From contig NZ_JBISCC010000125.1 of the NCBI RefSeq assembly GCF_044385915.1, positions 248,001-312,000 on the forward strand: a DNA stretch of 64,000 nucleotides. The letters run 5' to 3'. The notes under the pieces are model-generated. The model was not told the DNA's origin, searched no databases, and saw nothing but the letters and a program-made list of their open reading frames with translations. Numbering within the stretch: position 1 is the first letter of the stretch; every line of letters starts with the position of its first letter. This DNA is from Thalassobellus citreus (GTDB lineage: Bacteria; Bacteroidota; Bacteroidia; Flavobacteriales; Flavobacteriaceae). Below are positions 26,542 through 35,282 of this stretch, piece by piece. The position numbers and the translations under genes are program-made.

Positions 26542-27588
26542 TTATTTTAATTTATTCTCTAAATACACATTATTAGGATATAATGTTTTATTGAAGTTAT
26601 GAAGTATTTCTGCGTTTTCTTTTTGTCCTCGTTTTAAAGATAGATCTACTACTTTATCAAGGTATGCACATTGTGGCTTAAAGTCATAACCCAAACTATT
26701 CGATAGGTTTTCATATTGTTTTTGTAACAATGAAGGGTTTTTAATAAGCGCTTTTACATCAATTCTAAAACCACTAAAAACAGAACGAAATGCATCTATT
26801 AAAGAAGGTAAAACAACACTACCATGATCTTCGTTTTCATAAGATTCTACATGATAATTCAAATTCTTAGGAGCTGTTATCTCCATCAATTTTAAAGCTT
26901 CTTTTTTAGCTTCAAAATGCACATAATGCTGCTTACTTGGGTTCTTTTGGTTTTTTATTGAATTAGCGCTTGCCAAAAACAAGGTATTCCCTTTAAAATT
27001 AGTTGTTTTTATAACACCATCTAGCTCTTTAACAAGTACTTTATTATCCCACCATAAACTAGGATCTATAGCTACATAAGCATTAAAAGATTTTGGTTTT
27101 TTAAATAACGTATTTAAAGCAAAGAGCCCTCCAAAGGAATGACCTACAAGAATTTTATAATCTAATACTCTGTAGTTACTATTAATTTCAGGAATTAATT
27201 CTTGACTTATAAAAGCTTGAAAAGTATCTGCTCCACCAGATTTGTACGGCAAACTGCTAACATGTGTAGGTGTTAAATCTCTAGACCTTTCTGTATTTTT
27301 AATAGCTATAAGAATACATTCTGGCATTTGTGGATAATATCCATTAGATAGATTCTTTAATATACCAGATGTGACATGAAAATATTTTTCTCCATCTAAT
27401 AAATATATTACTGGGTAATGCTGATCTTTATATTTTTCATCAGAATAATGTTCTGGTAAATACACCAAATATTCTCTTTCTTCTTTTAAAGCTTTAGATT
27501 GAATCGTTTTTACCTCTCCAATTTCAATTTTTTGTGCTTGAGAAGTCAAAGCAAACAAGCATAGTATATAAATAATTATATTTCGCAT
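26542..27588 (-). CDS. Secreted alpha/beta hydrolase, Fes/IroE-like esterase
   Basis: The 348-residue protein has a signal peptide (MRNIIIYILCLFALTSQAQ). The fold is that of the esterase D/Fes family: YPVIYLLDGEKYF, VGHSFGGLFALN with nucleophile S151, VAIDPSLWW with the acid, and NEDHGSVV with the histidine. Esterases of this type hydrolyse siderophore esters after uptake. It lies between the siderophore receptor and the PepSY protein on the same strand, which supports that role. A helical C-terminal extension of about 70 residues has no known function. Confidence 0.85.
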   Translation of the reverse strand: MRNIIIYILCLFALTSQAQKIEIGEVKTIQSKALKEEREYLVYLPEHYSDEKYKDQHYPVIYLLDGEKYFHVTSGILKNLSNGYYPQMPECILIAIKNTERSRDLTPTHVSSLPYKSGGADTFQAFISQELIPEINSNYRVLDYKILVGHSFGGLFALNTLFKKPKSFNAYVAIDPSLWWDNKVLVKELDGVIKTTNFKGNTLFLASANSIKNQKNPSKQHYVHFEAKKEALKLMEITAPKNLNYHVESYENEDHGSVVLPSLIDAFRSVFSGFRIDVKALIKNPSLLQKQYENLSNSLGYDFKPQCAYLDKVVDLSLKRGQKENAEILHNFNKTLYPNNVYLENKLK

Positions 27589-27610
27589 AACTGCTAAAAG
27601 TTTAAAACAG

Positions 27611-27642
27611 AAAAGAGAACGTATTATATTATTAACGTTCTC
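27611..27642 (-). terminator. Hairpin between the siderophore receptor and esterase genes
   Basis: Arms GAGAACGT (27615-27622) and ACGTTCTC (27635-27642) are perfect inverse complements around a 12-base A/T loop. On the minus strand the stem is followed by TTTTCTGTTTT. It would end or attenuate transcription after the receptor gene. Confidence 0.6.
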
Positions 27643-27668
27643 CTTTCTTATTATTTTTATAATAAAAG

Positions 27669-30050
27669 CTAAAAGATGCTATAAGCTAAACCTACTCTAA
27701 AACTTAAAGGTTTTTGAGGAATTCCGTAACCATTATAATATTCTTTATCAAAAATATTATCGGCCTTGAAACTAATTTTATACTTGTCTTTTTTATAAAA
27801 AACAGTTCCGTCTATTGTTGTAAAAGCATCAGAACCAAAGTTATTTGCTGTACTATTATAAATTTCACTAATATGATTGGCACCAATACCAAAACCTAAT
27901 CCACTTGCTTCTCCTTTTAAAACTTGATAACTCAACCAAAAATTCCAAACAGTTTCTGGAGTATATGCTAAACTATTACCAACAGTATTTTCGCTTCCTA
28001 CACTAACTTTTTCTAAGGTTGCATTGTTTTTTGTGTAACCTGCAACAATATTTAATCCAGGTAAAGGGTTGGCTATAATATCTAGTTCAAAACCTTTACT
28101 TAGCGTTTCTCCTTCTTGAACATTAATTCCATTTTCATTTGTAATAATATCATTATCTATAGTAATGTTGTAGTAGCTAATGGTACTTTTAAGTTTCCCG
28201 TTAAAAAAGTTTAATTTTGTTCCTACTTCCCATTGTTTAGCACGTTCTGCATCCCATTTAATAATCTCTCCATTACCATTATCTGAAGGCGCATTATTTG
28301 ATAATCCATCCATGTAATTAACAAATAATGATGCTTTATCATTAAAAGGATTATAAGAAAGCCCTAATTTAGTACTTAATGCATTTTGATTATATCCGTT
28401 ACTTAATTCTGCTCCATTACTTATAGTATTTTTATTCATGAAACGATCAAACCTAAGTCCAGCTGCTAGTGTAATTTTATCATTTAAAGTAATAGCATCA
28501 AAAGCGTAAAATCCTAAAGATTCAGATTTAGATATTGTCTTATTTTTTGGATTACCTGCTATATTTGCTTCAAACTGTTCGTTTGTTAAGCCTAATATTA
28601 CTGGATTATTTACATCAACATCATCTATTACATTCCAAACACCTGTACGTTGTGTATCATCGTAATAATTTAAATAACTAACACCAGTAACTAATTTATT
28701 ATCAATTTTATCACCTTCAACTATATTTAAAAAATCTTGCTGTAAATGTGTGTTTCCAGATTCTCTTGGATCTAATTGAAGATATCGTCTCCCTACAGTA
28801 TTTTCATCAACTATTAATACACGTAAATAATTAGCATCGGTAAACAAATTTGCTGAAGTAAAAGTAGTTTTAGATTCCCATGTATTAGATATTTTGTAAT
28901 CTAAAACAGTTTGTAAAACAGTAGAAGAAAAATAGCCTGCCATTTCATTAGTACCATAATTAGTGTTAAAATCCCAATTAAGGTCATCCCAACTATTAAC
29001 ATCATCTGATATTAATGAACCTGATACGCCTCTAGCAAAATTTAAATTACGCTTACTTTGATTGTATTCTAAATTAGCTTTTACCGTTAATTTATCTGAT
29101 AAATTAATAGTTAACGATGGTGCAACCATAAACTCTCTAATAATGCCTTGATCTTGGAAACTATTTTCAGAATTGTATGCGCCATTTAATCTAAAGAAGA
29201 CATTCTCATTTTCATTAACCACGGTATTATAATCTAAAGTTGTTCTATTTTGTTCCCAACTTCCTGTTATAAATTCTACATCTAATTTTTCTCCATTAAA
29301 TGCCTGTTTAGTAACTTTATTTACAATGCCTCCAAAATTTGCAACGTTATTAACATTGGCGCCATAATATAAAGAACCAGGGCCTTTTATAACTTCTATA
29401 CTTTCTATATTTTGAGGATCGACAGGGCCTTTTACCCATGCAATACCACCATTTCTAATATGTACATCTGATCTAAAGCCTCTTAAATACACACTAACAT
29501 TTCCATCGTTAGTTTGTACATAACCACCTCCAGTTATACTTTTAAATGCAGATGGTAAATCTGTAGTAATTTGTTCACTCAGCAATGCACTTGTAACAAC
29601 AGAATACGATTGTGGATTATTTATATTCTTTAAAGGCATTCTTGCTACATAATTTGATTCTTTTTGAGCAAATTGATTTAAACGCTGTGCTACAATAACT
29701 GTTTCTTGTAATTCTTCTGCGCTTACATTTAAAATAACATTAGCCATTTTAGTAACAACATCTTTTTCTACTAAAATTTTAACCGATTTTGTTTCTAAAC
29801 CTAGAAGAGAAAATGTTAATATTTGATTTCCTTCACTAATATTATTTATTTGATAATAACCATTTTCATCTGTAATGGTTCCTGTATTAGTGTTTTCTAC
29901 ACGCACATTAACATAAGCGGCAACTCCATTATCATTTGTAAAAACTTTACCTTCTACACGCCCTTTATTTTGAGAAAACGTATACTGAAATGTAAAAATC
30001 ACTAATAATAAAAGTATATTTTTACTATTAAAAAAATGGGATGATTTCAT
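27669..30050 (-). CDS. TonB-dependent siderophore receptor
   Basis: The ATG at 30048-30050 gives a signal peptide (NILLLLVIFTFQYTFSQ) and about 793 residues; an in-frame ATG 48 bp upstream would add a peptide unlikely to be used. A CarboxypepD_reg-like domain (GRVEGKVFTNDNG, ITDENGYYQI) is followed by a plug with VYLRGFRSDVHIRNGGI and IESIEVIKGPGSLYYG, the classic siderophore-receptor plug signature. The barrel ends in FRVGLAYSIF. It imports a ferric siderophore across the outer membrane. Downstream esterase and PepSY genes handle its cargo, and an AraC regulator is divergent. Confidence 0.92.
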   Translation of the reverse strand: MKSSHFFNSKNILLLLVIFTFQYTFSQNKGRVEGKVFTNDNGVAAYVNVRVENTNTGTITDENGYYQINNISEGNQILTFSLLGLETKSVKILVEKDVVTKMANVILNVSAEELQETVIVAQRLNQFAQKESNYVARMPLKNINNPQSYSVVTSALLSEQITTDLPSAFKSITGGGYVQTNDGNVSVYLRGFRSDVHIRNGGIAWVKGPVDPQNIESIEVIKGPGSLYYGANVNNVANFGGIVNKVTKQAFNGEKLDVEFITGSWEQNRTTLDYNTVVNENENVFFRLNGAYNSENSFQDQGIIREFMVAPSLTINLSDKLTVKANLEYNQSKRNLNFARGVSGSLISDDVNSWDDLNWDFNTNYGTNEMAGYFSSTVLQTVLDYKISNTWESKTTFTSANLFTDANYLRVLIVDENTVGRRYLQLDPRESGNTHLQQDFLNIVEGDKIDNKLVTGVSYLNYYDDTQRTGVWNVIDDVDVNNPVILGLTNEQFEANIAGNPKNKTISKSESLGFYAFDAITLNDKITLAAGLRFDRFMNKNTISNGAELSNGYNQNALSTKLGLSYNPFNDKASLFVNYMDGLSNNAPSDNGNGEIIKWDAERAKQWEVGTKLNFFNGKLKSTISYYNITIDNDIITNENGINVQEGETLSKGFELDIIANPLPGLNIVAGYTKNNATLEKVSVGSENTVGNSLAYTPETVWNFWLSYQVLKGEASGLGFGIGANHISEIYNSTANNFGSDAFTTIDGTVFYKKDKYKISFKADNIFDKEYYNGYGIPQKPLSFRVGLAYSIF

Positions 30051-30095
30051 TTTATTCTTATTTAGACTAATTATTAATAATATTGTATTTTTGTG

Positions 30096-30103
30096 CAAAT
30101 ATA
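30096..30103 (-). promoter_or_regulatory. Candidate -7 box (TATATTTG) for the siderophore receptor
   Basis: On the minus strand TATATTTG fits the Bacteroidota -7 consensus TAnnTTTG, about 45 bp before the receptor ATG. No clear -33 TTG is visible at the standard distance, as is common for activator-dependent promoters. Confidence 0.4.
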
Positions 30104-30113
30104 GTTAAGCATA

Positions 30114-30132
30114 TACAGTAATTTATACCGTA
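30114..30132. promoter_or_regulatory. Paired TACnGTA sites in the receptor-regulator intergenic region
   Basis: TACAGTA (30114-30120) and TACCGTA (30126-30132) are self-complementary heptamers spaced 12 bp start to start. They lie just upstream of the receptor -7 box and 32 bp before the AraC start. A binding site for the AraC protein is inferred from position. Confidence 0.35.
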
Positions 30133-30163
30133 AAAAGTTTTTTAAACAACGCAAAAGGAAGAA

Positions 30164-31144
30164 ATGAGAACTATACTTAAAAGTGATATTTTTGAGAACA
30201 ATATTTTAGTTAAAACACACACAAAAGATTTTGAAACTAAAGTATTTGAAGAAAACAAGATTAGTGTTGACAAAGAATTTGCAAAAGGCACTATAACAGA
30301 AATAAAATTAAATGGTGTTCGAATTAATATTAAGGATATTAAAACTAAAAAACATACAATTTCTGTACAACATGATTTTCCTTTTTTTAAACTACAATTT
30401 GAAATTGAAGGTTCAAGCCAATATAAACCATTAAACAAATTATCAAAAGAAGTCTATATTCCTAACAAGCATTATAATCTATTCTATCTGCCCGAAGTTA
30501 ATGGTATTTTAAATTATGAAACCAAATACAGAAAAACACTAGAAATACTTTTTACAGAAAACTACATAAAAAAAATAATAGGAAGTAGCTATAAAAATAT
30601 ATTTCACAAATTTGGTGATGCTATTACAAACAAGAAACCTTTTTTAATGTGGAAAAATAGTAAACCCATATCGCAAGTTTTACAAAATCATATTAATGAC
30701 ATTATTAATTGTAAATATACTAACGGCTTAAAAGGGCCTTACTTAGAAGCTAAAATAAATGAATTGTTGATTATTTTATTGGAAAAAACAAATGATATTA
30801 ATCTTACTAAAACCAATCATAATTTATCAGATTACGATTATAACAACATATTAAAGATTGAAACCTATATAAAAGACAACTTAGAAAGTACGTTAACAAT
30901 ACCAAAATTAGCTTTAATTGCGGGAATGAACACATCCAAACTTAAACATGATTTTAAAACAGTTTATAATACAACCATTTTTAAATACATCACACAACTT
31001 AGAATGGAAAAAGCAAAACATTTAATTACAAATGAAAACTATACTATTGCTGAAGCTTCATACAAAGTAGGCTATAAACATTCACAACATTTTACTGCTG
31101 CTTTTAAAAAACTATATGGTTTTTTACCAAGTACATTAACCTAA
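30164..31144 (+). CDS. AraC-family transcriptional regulator (PchR-like)
   Basis: The 326-residue protein has a poorly conserved N-terminal sensor part and a C-terminal pair of helix-turn-helix motifs at about residues 225-326: LTIPKLALIAGMNTSKLKHD and ITNENYTIAEASYKVGYKHS followed by HFTAAFKKLYGFLPS. The overall layout matches PchR-type regulators that activate siderophore receptor genes when the ferric siderophore is bound. It is divergent from the receptor gene, with 113 bp between. Confidence 0.88.
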   Translation: MRTILKSDIFENNILVKTHTKDFETKVFEENKISVDKEFAKGTITEIKLNGVRINIKDIKTKKHTISVQHDFPFFKLQFEIEGSSQYKPLNKLSKEVYIPNKHYNLFYLPEVNGILNYETKYRKTLEILFTENYIKKIIGSSYKNIFHKFGDAITNKKPFLMWKNSKPISQVLQNHINDIINCKYTNGLKGPYLEAKINELLIILLEKTNDINLTKTNHNLSDYDYNNILKIETYIKDNLESTLTIPKLALIAGMNTSKLKHDFKTVYNTTIFKYITQLRMEKAKHLITNENYTIAEASYKVGYKHSQHFTAAFKKLYGFLPSTLT

Positions 31145-31173
31145 TACATTTACTTCTTTAAAGTTTACGTAAC

Positions 31174-31210
31174 AAAAAAGGCTCTCAAAAAATAATTGAA
31201 AGCCTTCTTC
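31174..31210. terminator. Bidirectional terminator between AraC gene and dps
   Basis: AAGGCTCTCAA (31178-31188) pairs with TTGAAAGCCTT (31196-31206) with one mismatch, flanked by A-rich and T-rich sequence. It sits between two convergent genes and can serve both. Confidence 0.65.
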
Positions 31211-31229
31211 ATTCTTAATGTCTATATTT

Positions 31230-31709
31230 TTACACAGTTTCACTTAACCATGCTTTCATCATCCAAACCGTTTTTTCTTGCTCAACAATAAAATCGCCCA
31301 TCATAGAATTGGTTCCTTCATCATTAGCATCACCCGATTTTTCTAAAATAATACGCTCAATTTTTAATAATGCTGTTAAAGAATCAACAATTAAACTAAT
31401 TGCTTTTTCATCTTGAGAAATATTTTTTCCAATAGGTACTTGCGCATTTGCTGTATAATCTTCAAACGTATGTAAAGGTGTTTCTCCCAAAGTTAAAATA
31501 CGCTCTGCTATTAAATCTACTTTCATATTCGCATCGGTATATAACTCTTCAAATTTTACATGTAAATCAAAAAAACGCTTGCCTTTAATGTTCCAATGTA
31601 TCCCTCTTAAGTTTTGATAATATATTTGAAAATTAGCTAATAAATTATTCAAATCTCCAGCTAGTTCTTTGGTTTTTAAGGTATCTAAACCTATACTATT
31701 TAATGTCAT
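31230..31709 (-). CDS. dps: Dps/ferritin-like DNA-protection protein
   Basis: The 159-residue protein has the Dps ferroxidase signature: YYQNLRGIHWNIKGKRFFDL, then HVKFEELYTDANMKVDLIAE with the aspartate and glutamate ligands. The C-terminal WMMKAWL segment is also family-like. Dps forms 12-subunit shells that oxidise and store iron and shield DNA from peroxide. It is divergent from an OxyR gene with 104 bp between, and a -7-like box precedes it, so control by OxyR is likely. Confidence 0.92.
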   Translation of the reverse strand: MTLNSIGLDTLKTKELAGDLNNLLANFQIYYQNLRGIHWNIKGKRFFDLHVKFEELYTDANMKVDLIAERILTLGETPLHTFEDYTANAQVPIGKNISQDEKAISLIVDSLTALLKIERIILEKSGDANDEGTNSMMGDFIVEQEKTVWMMKAWLSETV

Positions 31710-31732
31710 AATGATCTCTTTTTTATCTAAAA

Positions 31733-31740
31733 CAAAATTA
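31733..31740 (-). promoter_or_regulatory. Candidate -7 box (TAATTTTG) for dps
   Basis: On the minus strand TAATTTTG fits TAnnTTTG and lies 24 bp before the dps start codon. No matching -33 TTG is seen. Confidence 0.35.
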
Positions 31741-31813
31741 ATTTATAATTAACAGTTTAAACTATAAGTTTTATTGATAGTTTTTATATTTTTATAGTCT
31801 AAATTGATAACCC

Positions 31814-32755
31814 ATGACAATTACACAACTATATTATGTTTTAGCTGTTGCTGAAAATCAAAATTTCACTAAAGCTGCCGAAAAATGTTTTGTTACACAA
31901 CCAACATTAAGTATGCAAATTCAAAAATTAGAAGACGAATTAAGCATTCTTATTTTTGACAGAAGTAAGAAACCTATAGAATTGACTGATGTTGGTAAAA
32001 AAATTGTAACTCAGGCAAGAAACATTGTAAATGAATCCTATAGAATACAAGACATTGTAGATCAGCAAAAAGGATTTATTGGAGGTGAATTTAAACTAGG
32101 CATTATACCTACAATTATGCCTACGTTGCTTCCTATGTTTTTAAAGGCTTTTATAAAGAAACATCCTAAGGTGAAACTTAAAATTGAAGAGTTAACAACC
32201 GAAGAAATAATTACCAGAATTAAAGATGGGCATTTAGATGCTGCTATAGCTGCAACACCTTTAGAGGATGAAAACATTAAAGAACGTGTGCTTTTCTTTG
32301 AACCTTTTGTTAGTTATATTCCTAAAGGACATAGACTTCACACCAACCAAAAAATTGATGTATCAGACTTAGATATTAGCGATATGCTTCTTCTTGAAGA
32401 TGGACACTGTTTTAGAGATGGTGTTATAAACTTATGTAAGGCATTCAAAAATCATGAAGACGACAAATTTCAACTTGAAAGTGGTAGTATTGAAACACTT
32501 ATAAAACTTTCAAATGAAGGTTTGGGTATGACGCTGCTTCCTTATTTACATACATTAGATATAAACGATAAAGAAAAAGAGAACTTACATTATTTTAATG
32601 AACCTTCTCCCGCAAGAGAAGTTAGTATTCTTTATCATAAAAGTGAATTAAAAATGCAAATTGTAGAAGCGTTACAAGATGTTATTGCAGGTATTGTAAG
32701 AGGTGCCATTGCATTTCAGAATGTAAAAATTATTAGTCCGCTTCCCAAAAAATAG
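31814..32755 (+). CDS. oxyR: LysR-family hydrogen-peroxide regulator OxyR
   Basis: The 313-residue protein has an N-terminal winged helix (residues 1-60, TITQLYYVLAVAENQNFTKA) and a LysR substrate domain. Cysteines sit at residues 199 and 208 (DGHCFRDGVINLCKAF), the same positions as the redox pair C199/C208 of E. coli OxyR, so disulfide-based peroxide sensing is well supported. The divergent neighbour dps is a classic OxyR target. A strong terminator follows directly. Confidence 0.93.
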   Translation: MTITQLYYVLAVAENQNFTKAAEKCFVTQPTLSMQIQKLEDELSILIFDRSKKPIELTDVGKKIVTQARNIVNESYRIQDIVDQQKGFIGGEFKLGIIPTIMPTLLPMFLKAFIKKHPKVKLKIEELTTEEIITRIKDGHLDAAIAATPLEDENIKERVLFFEPFVSYIPKGHRLHTNQKIDVSDLDISDMLLLEDGHCFRDGVINLCKAFKNHEDDKFQLESGSIETLIKLSNEGLGMTLLPYLHTLDINDKEKENLHYFNEPSPAREVSILYHKSELKMQIVEALQDVIAGIVRGAIAFQNVKIISPLPKK

Positions 32756-32764
32756 ATTAAAAAT

Positions 32765-32793
32765 AAAAAGCGACCTATTGGTCGCTTTTTTTA
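32765..32793. terminator. Strong bidirectional rho-independent terminator
   Basis: AAAAAGCGACC (32765-32775), a TATT loop and GGTCGCTTTTT (32780-32790) form a perfect 11-bp stem with further Ts. It serves oxyR and, on the other strand, the small gene ending at 32791. Confidence 0.9.
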
Positions 32794-32988
32794 TGGTTTC
32801 AAATAAATTAAACATTGGTTTAATTCTGGGTTTTGCAGTACTATAGATTGAATAAAAATTTTAAGCTCTTCAACCTCATAAGGTAGTAAACGTTCTACTG
32901 CCTTTTGTACTTCTTTGCAAAACAACGTAGCATCAAAACTAACTTTATTAAGTATAGTTTTAGTATACTCTAGCATTGCTCTTGCCAT
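32791..32988 (-). CDS. Small conserved protein of 65 residues
   Basis: The frame begins MARAMLEYTKTILNKVSFD and continues with LFCKEVQKAVERLLPYEVEE. The helical, charged composition and a proper stop inside a terminator support a real gene. I recall similar short proteins in other flavobacteria but know no function. No signal peptide or membrane helix is seen. Confidence 0.7.
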   Translation of the reverse strand: MARAMLEYTKTILNKVSFDATLFCKEVQKAVERLLPYEVEELKIFIQSIVLQNPELNQCLIYLKP

Positions 32989-33109
32989 ATTATTAAATAG
33001 ATTTTGGTTAAAATTAAAAGTAGATGTTTTTTATAGGCCTTATTTTTTATTAACATCTAAATTTAGTGAAAAATTAGATTAATTCTAGATTTTAAATAAA
33101 CTTTAACAG

Positions 33110-33910
33110 TTAAAATCGATTATCGCCATCTAACAAATCGCCTAAACCGCCTAAAACACTACCCTCTCCTTTACTGCTTCCGCCGCTTCTTGGTGCAGAA
33201 GCTAATACTCTACCAGCTAATCTGCTAAATGGTAACGATTGTATATAAACAGTACCAGGCCCTTGAAGTTTGGCGAAAAATAAACCTTCACCTCCAAATA
33301 CGGTGTTTTTTATACCTCCTATAAATTCAATATCATAATCTACGGTTTGGTCGAAACCAACAATACAACCCGTATCAACTCTTAAGGTTTCTCCTGCCTG
33401 TAATTCTTTTTTTGCCATGGTGCCACCTGCATGAACAAATGCCATACCATCACCTTCCAGTTTTTGCATAATAAAGCCTTCGCCTCCAAAAAGTCCGCGT
33501 CCTAGTTTTTTAGAAAACTCGATACCAACACTTACTCCTTTTGCTGCACAAAGAAAAGCATCTTTTTGGCAGATAAACTTCCCTCCAAATTGCGCTAAAT
33601 CGATAGGAATTATTTTTCCAGGATATGGAGATGCGAATGATACATTTCGTTTACCTACTAAATCATTATAAAAAGCGGTCATAAATAGACTCTCTCCTGT
33701 TAGAATTCGTTTTCCTGCTCCTAATATCTTTCCTAAAAAACCAGAATCTTTTTGAGAACCATCTCCAAAAATGGTTTCCATTTTAATGCCATCGTCCATC
33801 ATCATAAAACTTCCTGCCTCGGCTACAACGCCTTCTTGCGGATCTAGTTCTATTTCTACATACTGCATTTCTTCGCCGTAAATTCTATAATCTATTTCGT
33901 GTGCTATCAT
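33110..33910 (-). CDS. TIGR00266/AIM24-family protein
   Basis: The 266-residue beta-rich protein has the family's landmarks: an early VEIELDPQEGVVAEAGSFMM, KRILTGESLFMTAFYN, YPGKIIPIDLAQFGGKFICQ, GGEGFIMQKLEGDGMAFVHA, and DTGCIVGFDQTVDYDIEFIG. A glycine/serine-rich tail follows. The family forms trimeric beta-prism-like assemblies of unclear role. It stands alone, with a repeat-filled gap upstream. Confidence 0.88.
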   Translation of the reverse strand: MIAHEIDYRIYGEEMQYVEIELDPQEGVVAEAGSFMMMDDGIKMETIFGDGSQKDSGFLGKILGAGKRILTGESLFMTAFYNDLVGKRNVSFASPYPGKIIPIDLAQFGGKFICQKDAFLCAAKGVSVGIEFSKKLGRGLFGGEGFIMQKLEGDGMAFVHAGGTMAKKELQAGETLRVDTGCIVGFDQTVDYDIEFIGGIKNTVFGGEGLFFAKLQGPGTVYIQSLPFSRLAGRVLASAPRSGGSSKGEGSVLGGLGDLLDGDNRF

Positions 33911-34282
33911 TTTCTAATGTTTTTCTTGTGCTGAATTTATTTCAGCATCTTGATTCGTTTATTAGTTGACTTACTTCTAGTTTTGTTACAAATTTTTAAA
34001 AACTTTAATGAATTAATAAAATGATTTTCGCGCAAAGGCGCTAAGACTCAAAGCATAAATGTATCTCATTTTTCTGATCACTGAATACTGGTTACTGGCT
34101 ACTGGTTACTGACTACTTATATCCTTTACATTATTACTCAGAGTTTTGCAGAGTTTACGCAGAGATGCACGGAGACATCATTATTTTTAATTTACACTCT
34201 GTGAATCTCTGTGAATTCTCAGTGTAACTTTGTGTTATTCATCCTTTATAATAATTAATACTTATTGCTTACTGAATACTGC
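33911..34282. other. Intergenic region with degenerate short repeats
   Basis: No open frame is supported in this 372-bp stretch. At 34021-34052 there is GCGCAAAGGCGCTAAGACTC-type sequence. At 34081-34116 a phrase like TACTGG(T/C)TACTGG recurs several times, and a related copy lies at 34267-34295. From 34137 to 34228, variants of CTCTGTGAA/CAGAGATT alternate on both strands. It looks like accumulated short intergenic repeat units rather than coding sequence. Confidence 0.6.
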
Positions 34283-34744
34283 CTACTGGTTACTTCTAAG
34301 CTTAACACTCCACTCGAAACTAAAAGTTGAAACAACAACACCTTCTTCATTAACGCCTACAGATTCCATCCAGATGGTTTGTCCCTCGCCTGTTTCAATT
34401 GTTTTTTTTAATGCATCATTTATTAAGTTTCCATCTTTGCAGGTAAATGTTATTCTTCCGGTTGCCTTTTTTGTGAATACCGATTTATTTGAAGTGACTA
34501 ACATAGAAATTGGTTTCCCAGATTCTTGAATTTTAGCTATCATTAAAGCGCCTGTTGTAAGTTCGGCAGCCATACCTTGTACTGCCCAAAACATAGATTT
34601 GAATGGATTTTGATTTATCCATCTGTGCTTAACAGTTACTACACAAGTCTCATTATCTATAGATTTTACTCGAACACCTGTAAAATATGCTGCAGGTAAC
34701 TTAATGATATTGAATGTATTGATTTTACTGGGTGTCATCTTCAT
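34283..34744 (-). CDS. DUF4442 / hotdog-fold thioesterase-like protein
   Basis: From the ATG at 34742-34744 (MKMTPSKINTFNIIKLPAAY) the protein has 153 residues; an upstream in-frame ATG would add 29 residues not typical of the family. Segments CVVTVKHRWINQNPFKSMFW, AVQGMAAELTTGALM and GRITFTCKDGNLINDAL are consistent with the DUF4442 hotdog family, distant relatives of acyl-CoA thioesterases. Substrate is unknown. Confidence 0.8.
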   Translation of the reverse strand: MKMTPSKINTFNIIKLPAAYFTGVRVKSIDNETCVVTVKHRWINQNPFKSMFWAVQGMAAELTTGALMIAKIQESGKPISMLVTSNKSVFTKKATGRITFTCKDGNLINDALKKTIETGEGQTIWMESVGVNEEGVVVSTFSFEWSVKLRSNQ

Positions 34745-34849
34745 GTTAGATATATTTTTATAAAAATATTGAAAATAGTTCAGACTAAATAATGTTAAAA
34801 TTTTGTTAATTTTTAGTACTATGCGAAACAAAGTACCTGTTTTTAGACA

Positions 34850-34857
34850 TATATTTG
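34850..34857 (+). promoter_or_regulatory. Candidate -7 box (TATATTTG) for the small lipoprotein gene
   Basis: TATATTTG matches TAnnTTTG and lies 30 bp before the start codon at 34888. A -33 TTG at the standard spacing is not apparent. Confidence 0.4.
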
Positions 34858-34887
34858 CATAGGATATTATTATATACTTTTAAAATC

Positions 34888-35277
34888 ATGAAGAAAACCA
34901 CCTTTATATTTACACTATTTGCTTTTATAATAGTTATAAATTGTTCTAAAGCAAGAGAAAATATTTCTTACATGTATAACTTAAAAGAAGCGATATCTGA
35001 TAATTATGATACAGACGATATAAAAATTAATATTACTAATAAAAACGAGATTGAAGAATTAAATATATCAATAAGCGACTCAAAATTTAATAGCTACTCA
35101 TCTAAAAAGAAACAGATAATAGCTAATGAAATAGGAAAGATAGCATCAAAACTTAGAGAAAATAAAATAATAACTGGAAAACTCATATTTATAGACGAAT
35201 CTAATTATGGCATAGTAAAAACTAGTAAAACAGATTCTTATAAAATTAATTGTAAAAAGAGACTAATCATCAATTAA
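34888..35277 (+). CDS. Small predicted lipoprotein, function unknown
   Basis: From ATG 34888 (MKKTTFIFTLFAFIIVINCS) the leader ends at a cysteine in a lipobox-like context (VINC). The mature part of about 110 residues is lysine-rich and has a beta-alpha-beta-like pattern (IEELNISISDSKFN, KKKQIIANEIGKIASKLREN, GKLIFIDES). I recognise no family. An in-frame start 33 bp upstream would precede the signal peptide oddly, so the later ATG is preferred. The next gene begins 5 bp after its stop. Confidence 0.7.
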   Translation: MKKTTFIFTLFAFIIVINCSKARENISYMYNLKEAISDNYDTDDIKINITNKNEIEELNISISDSKFNSYSSKKKQIIANEIGKIASKLRENKIITGKLIFIDESNYGIVKTSKTDSYKINCKKRLIIN

Positions 35278-35282
35278 AAATC

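Noticed and set aside
31762..31797. CTAT/ATAG quarter-sites between dps and oxyR as an OxyR operator
   Set aside because: The elements are present, but the spacings (11 and 13 bases) do not fit the known 7-base spacing, and such tetramers are frequent in AT-rich DNA.
34230..34529. Plus-strand frame of 99 codons
   Set aside because: It lies partly in the degenerate repeat block and partly antisense to the DUF4442 gene, with no protein-like pattern.
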